Origin: Methylotuvimicrobium buryatense 5G
GTDB lineage: Bacteria; Pseudomonadota; Gammaproteobacteria; Methylococcales; Methylomonadaceae
NCBI RefSeq assembly: GCF_000341735.1
Contig: NZ_KB455575.1
Coordinates: forward strand, 4,672,844-4,736,843
Length of the DNA stretch: 64,000 nucleotides
Reading direction: 5' to 3'
This document shows, piece after piece, positions 44,338 through 52,894 of the stretch. The first letter of the stretch is position 1; each line of letters opens with the position of its first letter. Under the pieces are notes generated by a model that worked only from the letters and a program-made list of their open reading frames with translations, was not told the DNA's origin and did not search any database. The translations under genes were made by a program, and so were the position numbers.

Positions 44338-45707
44338 TGGCGGTTTGGAGTAAAACAACGACTTCTGAAATACTCGCTACTCGGCGAATTGATGCCGAAT
44401 TTTCTGATCCCAAATATATTGAGGCGGAACGAAGAACTCGAAATTGCAAAACCGAAAATCTTGGAAGTTTGGGTATATTTGTACCGGGACCTTTTGGTTC
44501 AGCTTTCCGTGTGCGTAATTATGATTTTAAATCACCATTTCGTTACATTAGGGGACAGGACGTAAAACCATTTTTTATCTTAGAGGATGATAGTCGTTTT
44601 ATTCCACAAGCTGATTTTATTCGGCTTCAACGTTATGCAGTCAAAAAAGACGATTTAATAATTTCGGTGGTTGGAACTCTTGGGAATGTTGCCGTGTGTA
44701 CTGAGCGCGAAACTCCTGCCATGTTTAGCTGTAAAAGTACGATTTTTCGTACTAATAGAGTTGACCCTTACTATTTACTCGCTTATTTGAACTCGCATTA
44801 CGGACAACTTTGTCTTCTTCGCAGGCAAAGGGGAGCAATTCAAACAGGGCTTAATATTGAAGATCTGCGGAGTATTCCTATTCCACGCATTGGCAATCTC
44901 ATAGAGTTAGAAATAGCTGAAAAAATCCGTAAGGCTCATTATGAATTGATTTTATCGCGGGAATTATATCAATCTGCTCAACAACTTCTCGAAGCAGAGC
45001 TAGGGTTGGACAAGTTGAGTTTTCAAAGAACATTAGGTTATACAGCACAAGTTAGCGATGTTGTTTCCGAAAAGAGAATGAATGCGGAGTATTTTTCACC
45101 TCTTATAAAACAAATTCTTTCTAACAAAATATTTATAGATGCAAAGCCTCTAACTAACTATTTTTCAATTATTAGAGGTCAATCCACAAATAAATATTTA
45201 GATGAAGGTATTGCCGTTTTAAAGACAAAAAACATAAGAACCCCATCGATTGATTATGATCGTGTCAATGATTTTGCAGGGGCAACAGTTGGTCTAACAG
45301 CCGTCCAAGAAGGTGATCTTATTTTTGCATCAATGGGAGTTGGTTCCCTCGGTCGTATCAGTTTTACTCATAATCTGCCAAGAGAATGTGTTATAGATGG
45401 AACATTGCGATTGTTGAGGCGGAAATTTGATGCCCCAATTAATATTGAATTACCTTATTTATTGTTTTTGAGTACCAGAGCTGGCCAAGAGCTTATATAC
45501 CGAGGGATTATCGGTTCGACTGGGATTATTTCTTTGCCTGATGAATATTTAGGACGAATTTTGCTTCCTAATATTCCTGATAATGTTTGTGAAAGATTAA
45601 CAGAATTAGTCATCTCTTCAATGGATGCGGGAAATAAGTCAAAGGAGTTGCTAGAACAAGCCAAAAACCGCGTCGAACAACTGATCGAAGAAGCAGTTCA
45701 ATCATGA
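44337..45707 (+). CDS. hsdS: HsdS-type specificity subunit
   Basis: The 456-residue protein has two half-repeats. The first target-recognition domain is around 40-190 with RYIRGQDVKPFF and GAIQTGLNIEDLRSIPIP, followed by a conserved helix (EIAEKIRKAHYELILSRELYQSAQQLLEAELG). The second is around 240-420 with GIISLPDEYLGRILLPNIP and a closing helix. This two-domain layout recognises a split DNA site. It starts at the methylase stop (TAATG), so the two are co-translated. Confidence 0.9.
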   Translation: MAVWSKTTTSEILATRRIDAEFSDPKYIEAERRTRNCKTENLGSLGIFVPGPFGSAFRVRNYDFKSPFRYIRGQDVKPFFILEDDSRFIPQADFIRLQRYAVKKDDLIISVVGTLGNVAVCTERETPAMFSCKSTIFRTNRVDPYYLLAYLNSHYGQLCLLRRQRGAIQTGLNIEDLRSIPIPRIGNLIELEIAEKIRKAHYELILSRELYQSAQQLLEAELGLDKLSFQRTLGYTAQVSDVVSEKRMNAEYFSPLIKQILSNKIFIDAKPLTNYFSIIRGQSTNKYLDEGIAVLKTKNIRTPSIDYDRVNDFAGATVGLTAVQEGDLIFASMGVGSLGRISFTHNLPRECVIDGTLRLLRRKFDAPINIELPYLLFLSTRAGQELIYRGIIGSTGIISLPDEYLGRILLPNIPDNVCERLTELVISSMDAGNKSKELLEQAKNRVEQLIEEAVQS

Positions 45708-46210
45708 GTGGAAAAAAATCAAACCCCGATCAAACGGCTTTGCCTTTCGTCGGCGATTTATTGCTTTATCAAACCGAAGACGGCCAAACCCGCATCGAGG
45801 TGCGTTTACAGGATGAATCGGTGTGGATGACGCAAGCGATGATGGCAGAGTTGTTCCAAACCACCACGCAAAATATCACGCTACACATTAAGGCAATTTA
45901 TCGTGACGGTGAACTGCAAGTAGCGGCAACTTGTAAGGAATACTTACACGTTCAAACCGAAGGCAAGCGCAACATTTCCAGAGCGCGTAAGTTTTATAAT
46001 CTGCCGGTTATTTTCGCCATTTCCGGCAAAACCGCCGCCGAATTGATTGCCGATCGTGCCGACGCCAGTCAGCCGAATATGGGCTTAACTGCCTGGAAAG
46101 GCGCAAAAGTCCGCAAAGGCGATGTTGCAAAATTATCTGGGGAAAAAACGATGAATTTAACGACGCAAGATCAATACGTGCTGATATTTCAAACTTTATG
46201 TCGTCAGTAA
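45704..46210 (+). pseudogene. RhuM-family remnant with internal deletion
   Basis: The first 95 residues match the RhuM/Bro-type N-terminus (VRLQDESVWMTQAMMAELFQTTTQNITLHIKAIY, KEYL). They then jump to the RhuM C-terminus (TAAELIADRADASQPNMGL, TAWKGAKVRKGDVAK), so about 150 residues are missing while the frame stays open. From 46151 the frame reads MNLTTQDQYVLIFQTLCRQ, which resembles the start of the small protein at 46792. The start overlaps the HsdS stop by 4 bp. The product is probably non-functional. Confidence 0.75.
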
Positions 46211-46518
46211 TACTCGCCGATATTCGCGCTGCGGTCAATGCAGGCCGTGTCCTCTGGAAAAAACACGCATTGGAACGTATGCTGGAGCGAGGGATCGGTC
46301 GGAACCAGGTAAAAAATGCCATTTTGCAGGGCGTTATTATTGAAGATTACCCAGATGATCACCCCATCCCAAGTTTGTTGCTGGCATTGAATCAGCCGGA
46401 AGCATTGCATGTGGTTTTAGCTTATGACGCGGCAAGCGAACAGTGTCATATTATTACCGCTTATCGTCCCGATTTAACTCATTTTGAAGCTGATTTAATC
46501 ACCCGGAGGCTATCATGA
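46198..46518 (+). CDS. DUF4258 protein, probable toxin
   Basis: The 106-residue protein has WKKHALERMLERGI, VKNAILQGVIIEDYPDD, then LHVVLAYDAASEQCHIITAYRPD. This is the DUF4258 pattern (H..RM..R.I, ..G..IE.YP, ..ITVYRP), a RelE-like fold seen in toxin-antitoxin pairs. The next gene, a YgiT-type zinc finger, overlaps by 4 bp and is the typical partner. Confidence 0.8.
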   Translation: MSSVILADIRAAVNAGRVLWKKHALERMLERGIGRNQVKNAILQGVIIEDYPDDHPIPSLLLALNQPEALHVVLAYDAASEQCHIITAYRPDLTHFEADLITRRLS

Positions 46519-46775
46519 ATACCCACAACGATCTTTGCCCGGTCTGCCACGGCGGATGTAAGCAAGCCGGTCGCACGACTTTTACTGTTGATCTTGGTTT
46601 TGGCGTGGTGGTTGTGCGCGATGTCCCCGCCCAAGTGTGCGATTTATGCGGCACTGATTGGCTGGAGGACAGTGTCGCCGAAAAACTGGAACAGATCGTT
46701 GAGCAGGCGCGTCTGAAGCACCCGGTGGTGGAAGTCGCTAACTGGCAACAGGAAATTCAATCCTTGCCATCCTGA
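46515..46775 (+). CDS. YgiT-type zinc-finger antitoxin
   Basis: The 86-residue protein has two CxxC pairs (CPVC and CDLC) spaced as in YgiT/MqsA N-terminal domains, with TTFTVDLGFGVVVVRDVPAQVC between. It lacks the C-terminal helix-turn-helix of full MqsA, as is normal for partners of DUF4258 proteins. It likely neutralises the upstream DUF4258 toxin. Confidence 0.82.
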   Translation: MNTHNDLCPVCHGGCKQAGRTTFTVDLGFGVVVVRDVPAQVCDLCGTDWLEDSVAEKLEQIVEQARLKHPVVEVANWQQEIQSLPS

Positions 46776-46791
46776 CACGAGGAAAAAACTA

Positions 46792-46974
46792 ATGAATCTA
46801 ACCACGGAAGACAAACGCTTGCTGGAAGAACTTTGCCAACAGCATAAGGTGAGTTTCGATAAGGTCGTCAAATTGTTGGACACAGTCCGCGAGTATGAAT
46901 TTAAAGAGCGTCGAACCGGTGTTTATGATGCTTTGCGGGAAATTTTAAGCAGTAAAACCGGTGAAACACAATGA
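46792..46974 (+). CDS. DNA-modification-system-associated small protein
   Basis: The 60-residue helical protein starts MNLTTEDKRLLEELCQQH, has VSFDKVVKLLDTVREYE and ends with RRTGVYDALREIL. It resembles a small protein family reported beside DNA modification operons. GAGG lies upstream of the ATG, and the stop overlaps the next start by 4 bp. Its first codons and ribosome site resemble the duplicated remnant at 46141-46210. Function unknown; a structural subunit or adaptor is likely. Confidence 0.65.
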   Translation: MNLTTEDKRLLEELCQQHKVSFDKVVKLLDTVREYEFKERRTGVYDALREILSSKTGETQ

Positions 46975-47606
46975 ATCAAGGATCAGGGATTGAGAGCTAT
47001 GTGAGAAATCCTCGCTTATTAGTTGATCTTATTCTTGAGGTTGTTGATCTCTTTGGCAACGGGCAAGACGAGTTGGCAACCACTGTGATGGAAACACAGT
47101 TACGCGAGGTTGCTAAAGCAATCGATAATCTTGATAAGGTGGGCATTGCTATACCCGATGCGCTTCGGGCGGAAAAAACCCGCCTAGCCGCTGCCCTTGC
47201 AATACAAGCAGAAGCGATGCAGGCATTAAGCCTTTTGACAGATGAACTGGATGAAATTGTCAGGAATTTAAAATCGAGATTGGGGAACGAAGAACAAACA
47301 ACGGAGAAAAAGCCCCGTAAAAAGCGTTCAAGATCAACAAAAACTGATAACGCTACCTTGCGCCAACTTATGATTGAAGCCTTGCAACATTTGGGTGGTT
47401 CTTCGCAGAAGAATGAGGTGCTCAAGTATATGGAGCAAAAACTGCAAGGTAAGTTGTTACCCGGCGATTTAGAATGGCGAGATTCTTGTAAAAGTGCTGT
47501 TTGGGAAAACAATGCCTGTTGGGAGCGATACAAGATGATTGAGGATGGCATCTTGAAAAATGGATCGCCTCGGGGGATTTGGGAGTTAAGCGAGGAACAT
47601 CAATGA
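46971..47606 (+). CDS. Unknown protein with C-terminal winged-helix region
   Basis: The 211-residue protein has a helical N-terminal part (about 1-105), a basic linker (KKPRKKRSRSTK), and a C-terminal region LMIEALQHLGGSSQKNEVLKYME...WENNACWERYKMIEDGILK...GIWELSE. The latter resembles the winged helix at the N-terminus of Mrr-type proteins. It overlaps both neighbours by 4 bp (ATGA), so it belongs to the same translational unit as the DndD-like gene. A DNA-binding adaptor role is inferred. Confidence 0.6.
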   Translation: MNQGSGIESYVRNPRLLVDLILEVVDLFGNGQDELATTVMETQLREVAKAIDNLDKVGIAIPDALRAEKTRLAAALAIQAEAMQALSLLTDELDEIVRNLKSRLGNEEQTTEKKPRKKRSRSTKTDNATLRQLMIEALQHLGGSSQKNEVLKYMEQKLQGKLLPGDLEWRDSCKSAVWENNACWERYKMIEDGILKNGSPRGIWELSEEHQ

Positions 47607-49594
47607 AATTTACTAGGCTGGTCATTGAGAATTACAAATCTTTTCAGTTTGCGACGGAAATCCCTTTTCCGGTGGGTGCCGACGGCAAAAGTATTTTCCT
47701 GATCGGCGGCATGAACGGTGCCGGTAAAACCTCGATTATGGAAGCGGTCAGTTTTTGTTTGTATGGCACCAAGCCGGAAGTGATTTATAAAAACATCAAT
47801 CGCAAGGAGTTGGCGCGCGGTAATACGTCAGTTTCTTTTGAATTGGTGGTGGAGCTGGATGACGGCTCGGAATTGATTGTGAAGCGGTCCTGGAGCGGTG
47901 GAGTCGTCAACGACGCCAAAGCAAAGGATTTGGAAGAACGTTTAGTCGTGGTGCAAGACGGCAAGCGGGTTTCAGTGCAGAACAAGCAAATGTGGCAGGA
48001 TTTTATCCGCGCGACCATTCCGCCCGGCATTACCCAGTTTTTCTTTTTCGATGGCGAAAAGATTCAGGAAATCGCCGCTGACGATCATTCGGAACTTCGC
48101 TTGAAGAAGTCGCTGGAAGCAGCACTGGGCATTCAATACATCACCAAACTTTCGGAAGATGTTTTGTATATCAAGACCGAAGAGCGCAGAGGCTTTGTAC
48201 AGATTTCCGACGAGGACCTGGAATTTAAGGAAAGCGAGCTGAAAAGGGAGAAAAGCAAGGTCAGCCGCACGATTCAGGAACGAAATGAGGTTAAGGCAGA
48301 ACTGGATGCCTTCAAAAACCAACATCAGGAAGCCAAGGAGCGCTTTCAAGCCACTTTTAACGCCGAACCGGAAACCCGCGACAGCATCAGGGAGGCGGAA
48401 AAAGCCCGTATTCAGGCGTCTAACCGTTTGGGGCAAGTGGAAAATGAGCTTAAAACAATGTGCGAAGGTGTTTTACCGTTTGCAATTGCCGGGCGCTTGT
48501 TTGCCGATATTCGCAAACAAATCGATGCCGAGCGGGAGACTGTGCAATACGAAGCCATTCGCGACAATGCGGCTATTTTGGCCCGAAAAATTGTCCGAGT
48601 AGTAGAGGAACCGGAGCCGATTTATCGGGAAAAGTTATCGGCTGAAAAAATGGCGGAACTGGAACAGCGTATTTTTCGCTTATTGCAACAGGGCGATTCT
48701 GTTAATGACAGCATCAAGATACTGAATCTTTCCGATCGTGATGCTGCCCGTGTGTTGCAAAAAATGGAAACGTTGGAAAACAGCGATGTGTTTTTGATTC
48801 AACCGTTATTAGAAGAAAAACAGGAACTGGCTGTCCAGGTCCGGCAATTGGAAGCCGCGTTACAACCGGGTATTGCTTCCGATTCCGAGAAGGAATTGTT
48901 CGATCAATTGCAGGCGGAAATGGAAAGTTGTTTAACCCAGATTGGCCGTAAAACCGAACAATTACGCTTGTTGGAGGACGAAATCCTGGCGCTGGAAAAA
49001 CGTATTCGGGACATTGAACTGGATGTGGAAAAGCTTTACGAGAAACACCATGTTTCCAAGGAGAAAGCCGGTTTTATTGAGGAATGCGACGCGATTGCCA
49101 ATTTGCTGAATCAATATACGGTTCGGCTGCGCAAAAACAAGGTGCATCTATTGCAGGAAAAGACTTTTGAAATGTACCGGATGCTGTCCAGTAAAACCGG
49201 TTTAATCAAGGATATTTTGATCGATGACAAGAGTTACGAGATCAAAATGATTGACCGCAACGGCCACGAAATCAGGAAGTCGAGCCTTGCTGCGGGCGAA
49301 AAAGAGGTGTTCGCTTTGTCGCTGTTGTGGGGCCTGGCGCAAACCAGTCAGTTGCAATTGCCTATATTAATCGATACACCGCTGTCCAGGCTCGATAGCA
49401 CCCATAGGGATAATATCATCAAGCATTATTTCCCCAATGCAGGTCAACAGGTGATTATTCTTTCTACCGATACTGAAATAGACAAGGATTATTACCGTAA
49501 TTTACAACCTTATTTGAGCGGTGCCGCCAGCCTGGAGTTTGAACCCCGGCAGGAATTAACGACCGTTAAACAAGGCTATTTTTGGGAGCAATAG
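47603..49594 (+). CDS. DndD-like SMC/Rad50-type ATPase
   Basis: The ATG at 47603 (4-bp overlap with the previous stop) gives 663 residues. Walker A is GGMNGAGKTSIMEAVSFCLYG near residue 32. FFFFDGEKIQEIA near 145 is typical of DndD. Long coiled coils follow (about 200-300 and 420-500), then the ABC signature region SLAAGEKEVFALSLLWGL near 560 and Walker B LPILIDTPLSRLDS. The C-terminus has QQVIILSTDTEID, also DndD-like. DndD takes part in phosphorothioate modification, but no DndA, DndB or DndC is present here. Confidence 0.85.
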   Translation: MKFTRLVIENYKSFQFATEIPFPVGADGKSIFLIGGMNGAGKTSIMEAVSFCLYGTKPEVIYKNINRKELARGNTSVSFELVVELDDGSELIVKRSWSGGVVNDAKAKDLEERLVVVQDGKRVSVQNKQMWQDFIRATIPPGITQFFFFDGEKIQEIAADDHSELRLKKSLEAALGIQYITKLSEDVLYIKTEERRGFVQISDEDLEFKESELKREKSKVSRTIQERNEVKAELDAFKNQHQEAKERFQATFNAEPETRDSIREAEKARIQASNRLGQVENELKTMCEGVLPFAIAGRLFADIRKQIDAERETVQYEAIRDNAAILARKIVRVVEEPEPIYREKLSAEKMAELEQRIFRLLQQGDSVNDSIKILNLSDRDAARVLQKMETLENSDVFLIQPLLEEKQELAVQVRQLEAALQPGIASDSEKELFDQLQAEMESCLTQIGRKTEQLRLLEDEILALEKRIRDIELDVEKLYEKHHVSKEKAGFIEECDAIANLLNQYTVRLRKNKVHLLQEKTFEMYRMLSSKTGLIKDILIDDKSYEIKMIDRNGHEIRKSSLAAGEKEVFALSLLWGLAQTSQLQLPILIDTPLSRLDSTHRDNIIKHYFPNAGQQVIILSTDTEIDKDYYRNLQPYLSGAASLEFEPRQELTTVKQGYFWEQ

Positions 49595-49597
49595 AGC

Positions 49598-51124
49598 ATG
49601 GCGGATCGTTTATATACTTCTAGTGAAGCGGATGAGATTTTAAGTTCTTTGCGCTTTGAAACTCGCTTGGAAAAAGCCGTTCTGGCGCGTATTGCTTTCA
49701 CTATATCACTGGTGCAAGACGGCAAAAATGTTGCTGAAAGTGCTAATTTTAGTGGCGGCGAATTAAAGCGCCCTACTTTTTTTGGTCCTGATGAATTATT
49801 TATTCGTAGCCTACTGGCGCATGTACACGGGAAAGGCGATATTACCGAAGATGCATTTTTTTCCAATCGCTCGCTGATCAAAAACCATATCGATCAGGGG
49901 AGTCTGGCTATGGAGCAACTGTATATTGAAAGCGGGCGCAGTGCCGAGGGCTTGATAAAGAGTCTGGTTGATCTGGTGGAGTTTCAGGGGCGTAAGGAAT
50001 TACGGGGGCGTGGATTGGATATTTTTATCGGCAGAACTTTATTGCAAAAAGCCGATTTGATCATGGAGCTGAATAATACCGATAAACATGCCAACTCGCA
50101 TTTGGCGATTATGGGTAAACCAGGTGTAGGTAAGACCCAGTTTTTGCTGAAAATTCTGGCGGATATTCGCATTCAGTCGAATTACCAGACCCATTTCATT
50201 TATTTTGATTACAAAGGCGATGTGGTCGATAACCAACATTTTCTGGATATTGCCAAAGTCCAGCCTTTTAGACTACTGCAAGGCAACCAACGTTTGCCGA
50301 TCAATCCGTTTGTACTACCCACTTATGATGAACAAACGATCAATATTTCTGCACGAGAAAAGGCGGAAAGTTTTGCTTCTATTAACTCAAAATTGGGCGT
50401 AGTACAGAAAGGCGCATTAACCGAAGCTATCCGGGCAGGTTATGCAAAGCGAGCTGGTTCCGATGCACCCTATCCAGATTTTCAGGATATTCTGGAAATT
50501 GCTAATCTGATGTATGAAGAGGAAGACAAAAAGGACGATACCCTGATTGAAGTGCTTCGCGATTTATCCGTTTTTGAATTGTTCTGGAAGCATGGCGATG
50601 AAATCGCACCTATCGATAAGATTTCTAATCGAACCGTTCTAATTGATGTACATGCCATGCCGGTTTTGAAAGAACTGGTCGCTTACTTGGTAATCGAGCG
50701 GCTTTATAAGGAAATGTCTTTGTTGCCGGATAGCCCGGTCGAAGACGGCAAGCGGACCATACGCACGATATTAGTCATTGACGAGGCGCACAATTACTTA
50801 AGCCAGAAGAATATGTTTTTGCAGCGTATTATCCGTGAGGGACGCTCTAAAGGCATTGTTGTTTTCTTTGCGTCACAATCGCCGAATGATTATCAGCAGA
50901 AGTTCTTTAATTTTCAGGAACTACTAGAATTTGCTTATATTTTCCAATGTGATGGTGTTTCCGCAAGCTCTGTTCAGGATATTTTAGGCTGTAGCAATAA
51001 GACTGCAAAAGATTTACAGACCGAGATTGCACGGTTAGAACCCTTTCAGGTAATTAGTCGTTCGCAGGTAAAAACTGAAGAATTTGTTAAATTTGAGGCG
51101 GAAGCGTTTTATAAGAGCTATTAG
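49598..51124 (+). CDS. DndE-like/HerA-type ATPase fusion
   Basis: The 508-residue protein has an N-terminal DndE-like segment (about 1-60: LYTSSEADEILSSLRFETRLEKAVLARIAFTISL). A HerA/VirD4-type ATPase domain follows, with Walker A GKPGVGKTQF near 178, IYFDYKGDVVDNQHF, Walker B ILVIDEAHNYLS near 390, and FFASQSPNDY. It starts 3 bp after the DndD-like stop. DndE binds nicked DNA in Dnd systems. The fusion suggests a DNA-translocating complex with the DndD-like protein. Confidence 0.8.
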   Translation: MADRLYTSSEADEILSSLRFETRLEKAVLARIAFTISLVQDGKNVAESANFSGGELKRPTFFGPDELFIRSLLAHVHGKGDITEDAFFSNRSLIKNHIDQGSLAMEQLYIESGRSAEGLIKSLVDLVEFQGRKELRGRGLDIFIGRTLLQKADLIMELNNTDKHANSHLAIMGKPGVGKTQFLLKILADIRIQSNYQTHFIYFDYKGDVVDNQHFLDIAKVQPFRLLQGNQRLPINPFVLPTYDEQTINISAREKAESFASINSKLGVVQKGALTEAIRAGYAKRAGSDAPYPDFQDILEIANLMYEEEDKKDDTLIEVLRDLSVFELFWKHGDEIAPIDKISNRTVLIDVHAMPVLKELVAYLVIERLYKEMSLLPDSPVEDGKRTIRTILVIDEAHNYLSQKNMFLQRIIREGRSKGIVVFFASQSPNDYQQKFFNFQELLEFAYIFQCDGVSASSVQDILGCSNKTAKDLQTEIARLEPFQVISRSQVKTEEFVKFEAEAFYKSY

Positions 51125-51411
51125 GGATCACACTTATTTAATTCAATGCCCAGATAGAGAGTTTTAGCGGATATTTGGACTAAATTTTGATGAAGCATAC
51201 AGTGTGGTGAATAATGATCAATGGGAGAGTATTAAAGATCACGGTCGGTAAAACGGGCTTTTTACTGCTCGAAAACTACAGTAAAAACTACAGTGGTTTA
51301 TATTGCTTTATACTACTTTTAACAACTTTACACATCTTCAATTGACTGGTAAGCTGTTGATTATAGGATGTTATAAGTAGTATGCAGTTGCTTTGAAGTT
51401 GTTTAGATCGA
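51125..51411. other. Right end of the island with paired AACTACAGT sites
   Basis: No gene is seen. The 9-mer AACTACAGT occurs twice, 13 bp apart (about 51274 and 51287), and CTACAGTG-type copies lie near attL (35021) and at 37513. This spacing near both att sites suggests arm-type binding sites for the island integrase. Confidence 0.35.
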
Positions 51412-51457
51412 ACTTTTAATGCGATGGTCGTGCGTTCGAATCGCACACGACCCACCA
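51412..51457 (+). other. attR: attR: 3' half of tRNA-Lys, copy 2
   Basis: It is identical over 46 bp to 34904-34949, ending in CCACCA. A hairpin terminator follows 20 bp later, as expected after a tRNA gene. The 5' half is missing here as well, so the intact tRNA-Lys must lie outside the window. Confidence 0.85.
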
Positions 51458-51476
51458 ACAAAAACTTAGTAAATCA

Positions 51477-51510
51477 ACCAGTTAGCTTTCGCGGGCAACT
51501 GGTTTTTTTA
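51477..51510 (+). terminator. Terminator following the tRNA-Lys 3' end
   Basis: The arms AACCAGTT and AACTGGTT are followed by a T-run. It is probably the natural terminator of the tRNA-Lys transcript and marks the junction with the original chromosome. Confidence 0.75.
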
Positions 51511-51786
51511 TGTCCAGAATTTGTCTGGGTAACTTTTGTGGTAACTACTCGCCCCATAAAATAAATCAAAAAAAGCTTGACAGATTTTTAGCGTCTAAAA
51601 ATAGAAATTGTGCAGGCCTGATTTAATTGTGGTTTTTTGGGCAGTCCAGTGCGCGCAGCGTGGATTTTGCGCATTGCAAGGAGTTTAGCCTCAAAAATTC
51701 GGTTTACAGCGATCATACGCGGCCAGCGGAGGCCGAAAAAACCCATGATAGGATGAGTTTGTCGCAAACTTACCGTATCTACGTGG

Positions 51787-51917
51787 ATGGCCAACCTTGA
51801 TAAAGCCTCGGTTCGAATTGAAGTCAGTTGCTTAAAAACGGACTTCGAGAAGCTGTGTGCCGAAGGCAAAATCACCTGTGAAAGCCAGGCTATCATGACT
51901 AGCCTGTTCATGGTGGT
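51787..51917 (+). pseudogene. IS66-type transposase, N-terminal fragment
   Basis: The frame opens ANLDKASVRIEVSCLKTDFEKLCAEGKI, followed by CESQAIMTSLFMVV, matching the start of IS66-type transposases. After about 44 codons the similarity ends where IS21 sequence begins on the other strand; the frame itself stops at 51948. No intact copy is present. Bases 51511-51786 show no gene. Confidence 0.65.
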
Positions 51918-52638
51918 TGGGACGCTAACTGTTGAAAACTTGGATTGAGTTCAGGGTCGTAACGACAGGCTTTAGTCACTCCGCTTTTTAAATTATCGGG
52001 GACCGGCATCACGGTTGTACCACCAAAAAATTCAAAGGCTTAGCCCTTTGGCTGCCTAACCAGTCAGGCGGACTTTGGCTCCAGGTCGCCTCGGCAAAGG
52101 TGTAATTGGAGGCCCCCAACACCGCCACAAAGATCTGCGCGGTACGTATTTCGCCGGTTGAGGCACAGACCACAGACATGGTGGGGCCGGCATAATCGAT
52201 AAATAACTTGTCACCGGCACGATGGGTTTGGCGCATGGAACGTTTTTGTTTCTTCCGCCAATCGGCATAACGCGCGCAGAACTGCGAGTAGCTATAGCAA
52301 CGATTGGAATATTGCTGGGCATACTCTTCCCAGAGCAATTGTTTGGTCACGCCTTTTTTCTTCAACTCCAGATGAACGTCAGTCCATACCGGCTCCTGAA
52401 ATTTGGTTGAAGGCTGAGCATCCGAGCGGGGATAAAATTTCAGGGCTAAAGTTTGATCATCCCAATCTTCCGGTAGCAGCCAGGATATTTTCAGCTGTTC
52501 GGCCAGTTTTAAGATGTTTTGAATGCTGCCGACACTGATTTTGGTGCTGGCACTGATTTTTCGGATGCTAAATCCGGCGCTATAGCTAAGCCTGAGTACT
52601 TCTCGATATTTTCGCATTGCTGTTCTCTTCGCTGACAT
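51918..52638 (-). pseudogene. istA: IS21-family IstA transposase, truncated and frameshifted
   Basis: The start ATG at 52638 follows GGAGAAG. The first 200 residues have the helix-turn-helix (AGFSIRKISASTKISVGSIQNIL), YSQFCARYADW, and the DDE-domain start FIDYAGPTM. Near 52050 the frame shifts. In the next frame AFEFFGGTTVMPVPDNLKSG and TKACRYDPELNPSFQQLA continue up to about 51918. Full IstA has about 500 residues, and the istB gene is missing. The break joins the IS66 fragment. Confidence 0.85.
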
Positions 52639-52715
52639 TATCTTCTCCACAAAAGGTGGGAAGGATAATCTGATTAGATAAACAATGCGTTAGGTGGGAT
52701 TCTGGCAACTTGAAC

Positions 52716-52815
52716 ACCGATTCTGGAAAATCCAGAAAAGTGTTCAACTTGAATCAGAATGGGTGTTCAGATTGCTCCAGAAGGGGTGTTCAGGTTGGGC
52801 CAGAATATTCAGCCG
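52716..52815. repeat. IS21 end with multiple terminal repeats
   Basis: Three spaced copies of a motif like GTGTTCA.CTTG...CAGAA occur near 52742, 52763 and 52787, with an inverted copy (TTCTGG..CTTGAACAC) near 52700-52718. Multiple end repeats are typical of IS21 elements. This is the surviving outer end of the IS whose transposase remnant lies just downstream. Confidence 0.6.
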
Positions 52816-52894
52816 GTGGTACCTGCGACTCACACACACCATACCTTCATAAAGTTAGCTAATTTTTGAGTATTAAAGGGAGTAGGGTTAGTGT

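Larger units (their letters stand above)
34904..51457 (+). mobile_element. 16.5-kb integrative island
   Basis: The island is bounded by identical 46-bp tRNA-Lys 3' repeats. It has a tyrosine integrase at one end reading inward and cargo mostly on the plus strand. No conjugation or capsid genes are seen, so it is a non-self-transmissible island carrying regulators, a second recombinase, and a modification/defence operon. The direct repeats predict excision as a circle with one att copy. Confidence 0.8.

Noticed and set aside
41539-45707. A classical type I restriction system
   Set aside because: There is no HsdR with a helicase motor; only its N-terminal nuclease-type domain is fused to the methylase.
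46997-47551. Minus-strand 184-residue open frame
   Set aside because: Serine-rich antisense shadow of the winged-helix gene, which has coupled start and stop codons.
41320-51124. A standard Dnd phosphorothioation system
   Set aside because: DndA, DndB and DndC genes are absent; only DndD-like and DndE-like parts occur, beside a methylase.
51588-51911. Minus-strand 107-residue open frame
   Set aside because: The plus strand of part of this stretch encodes an IS66 transposase start, so the minus frame is a shadow.
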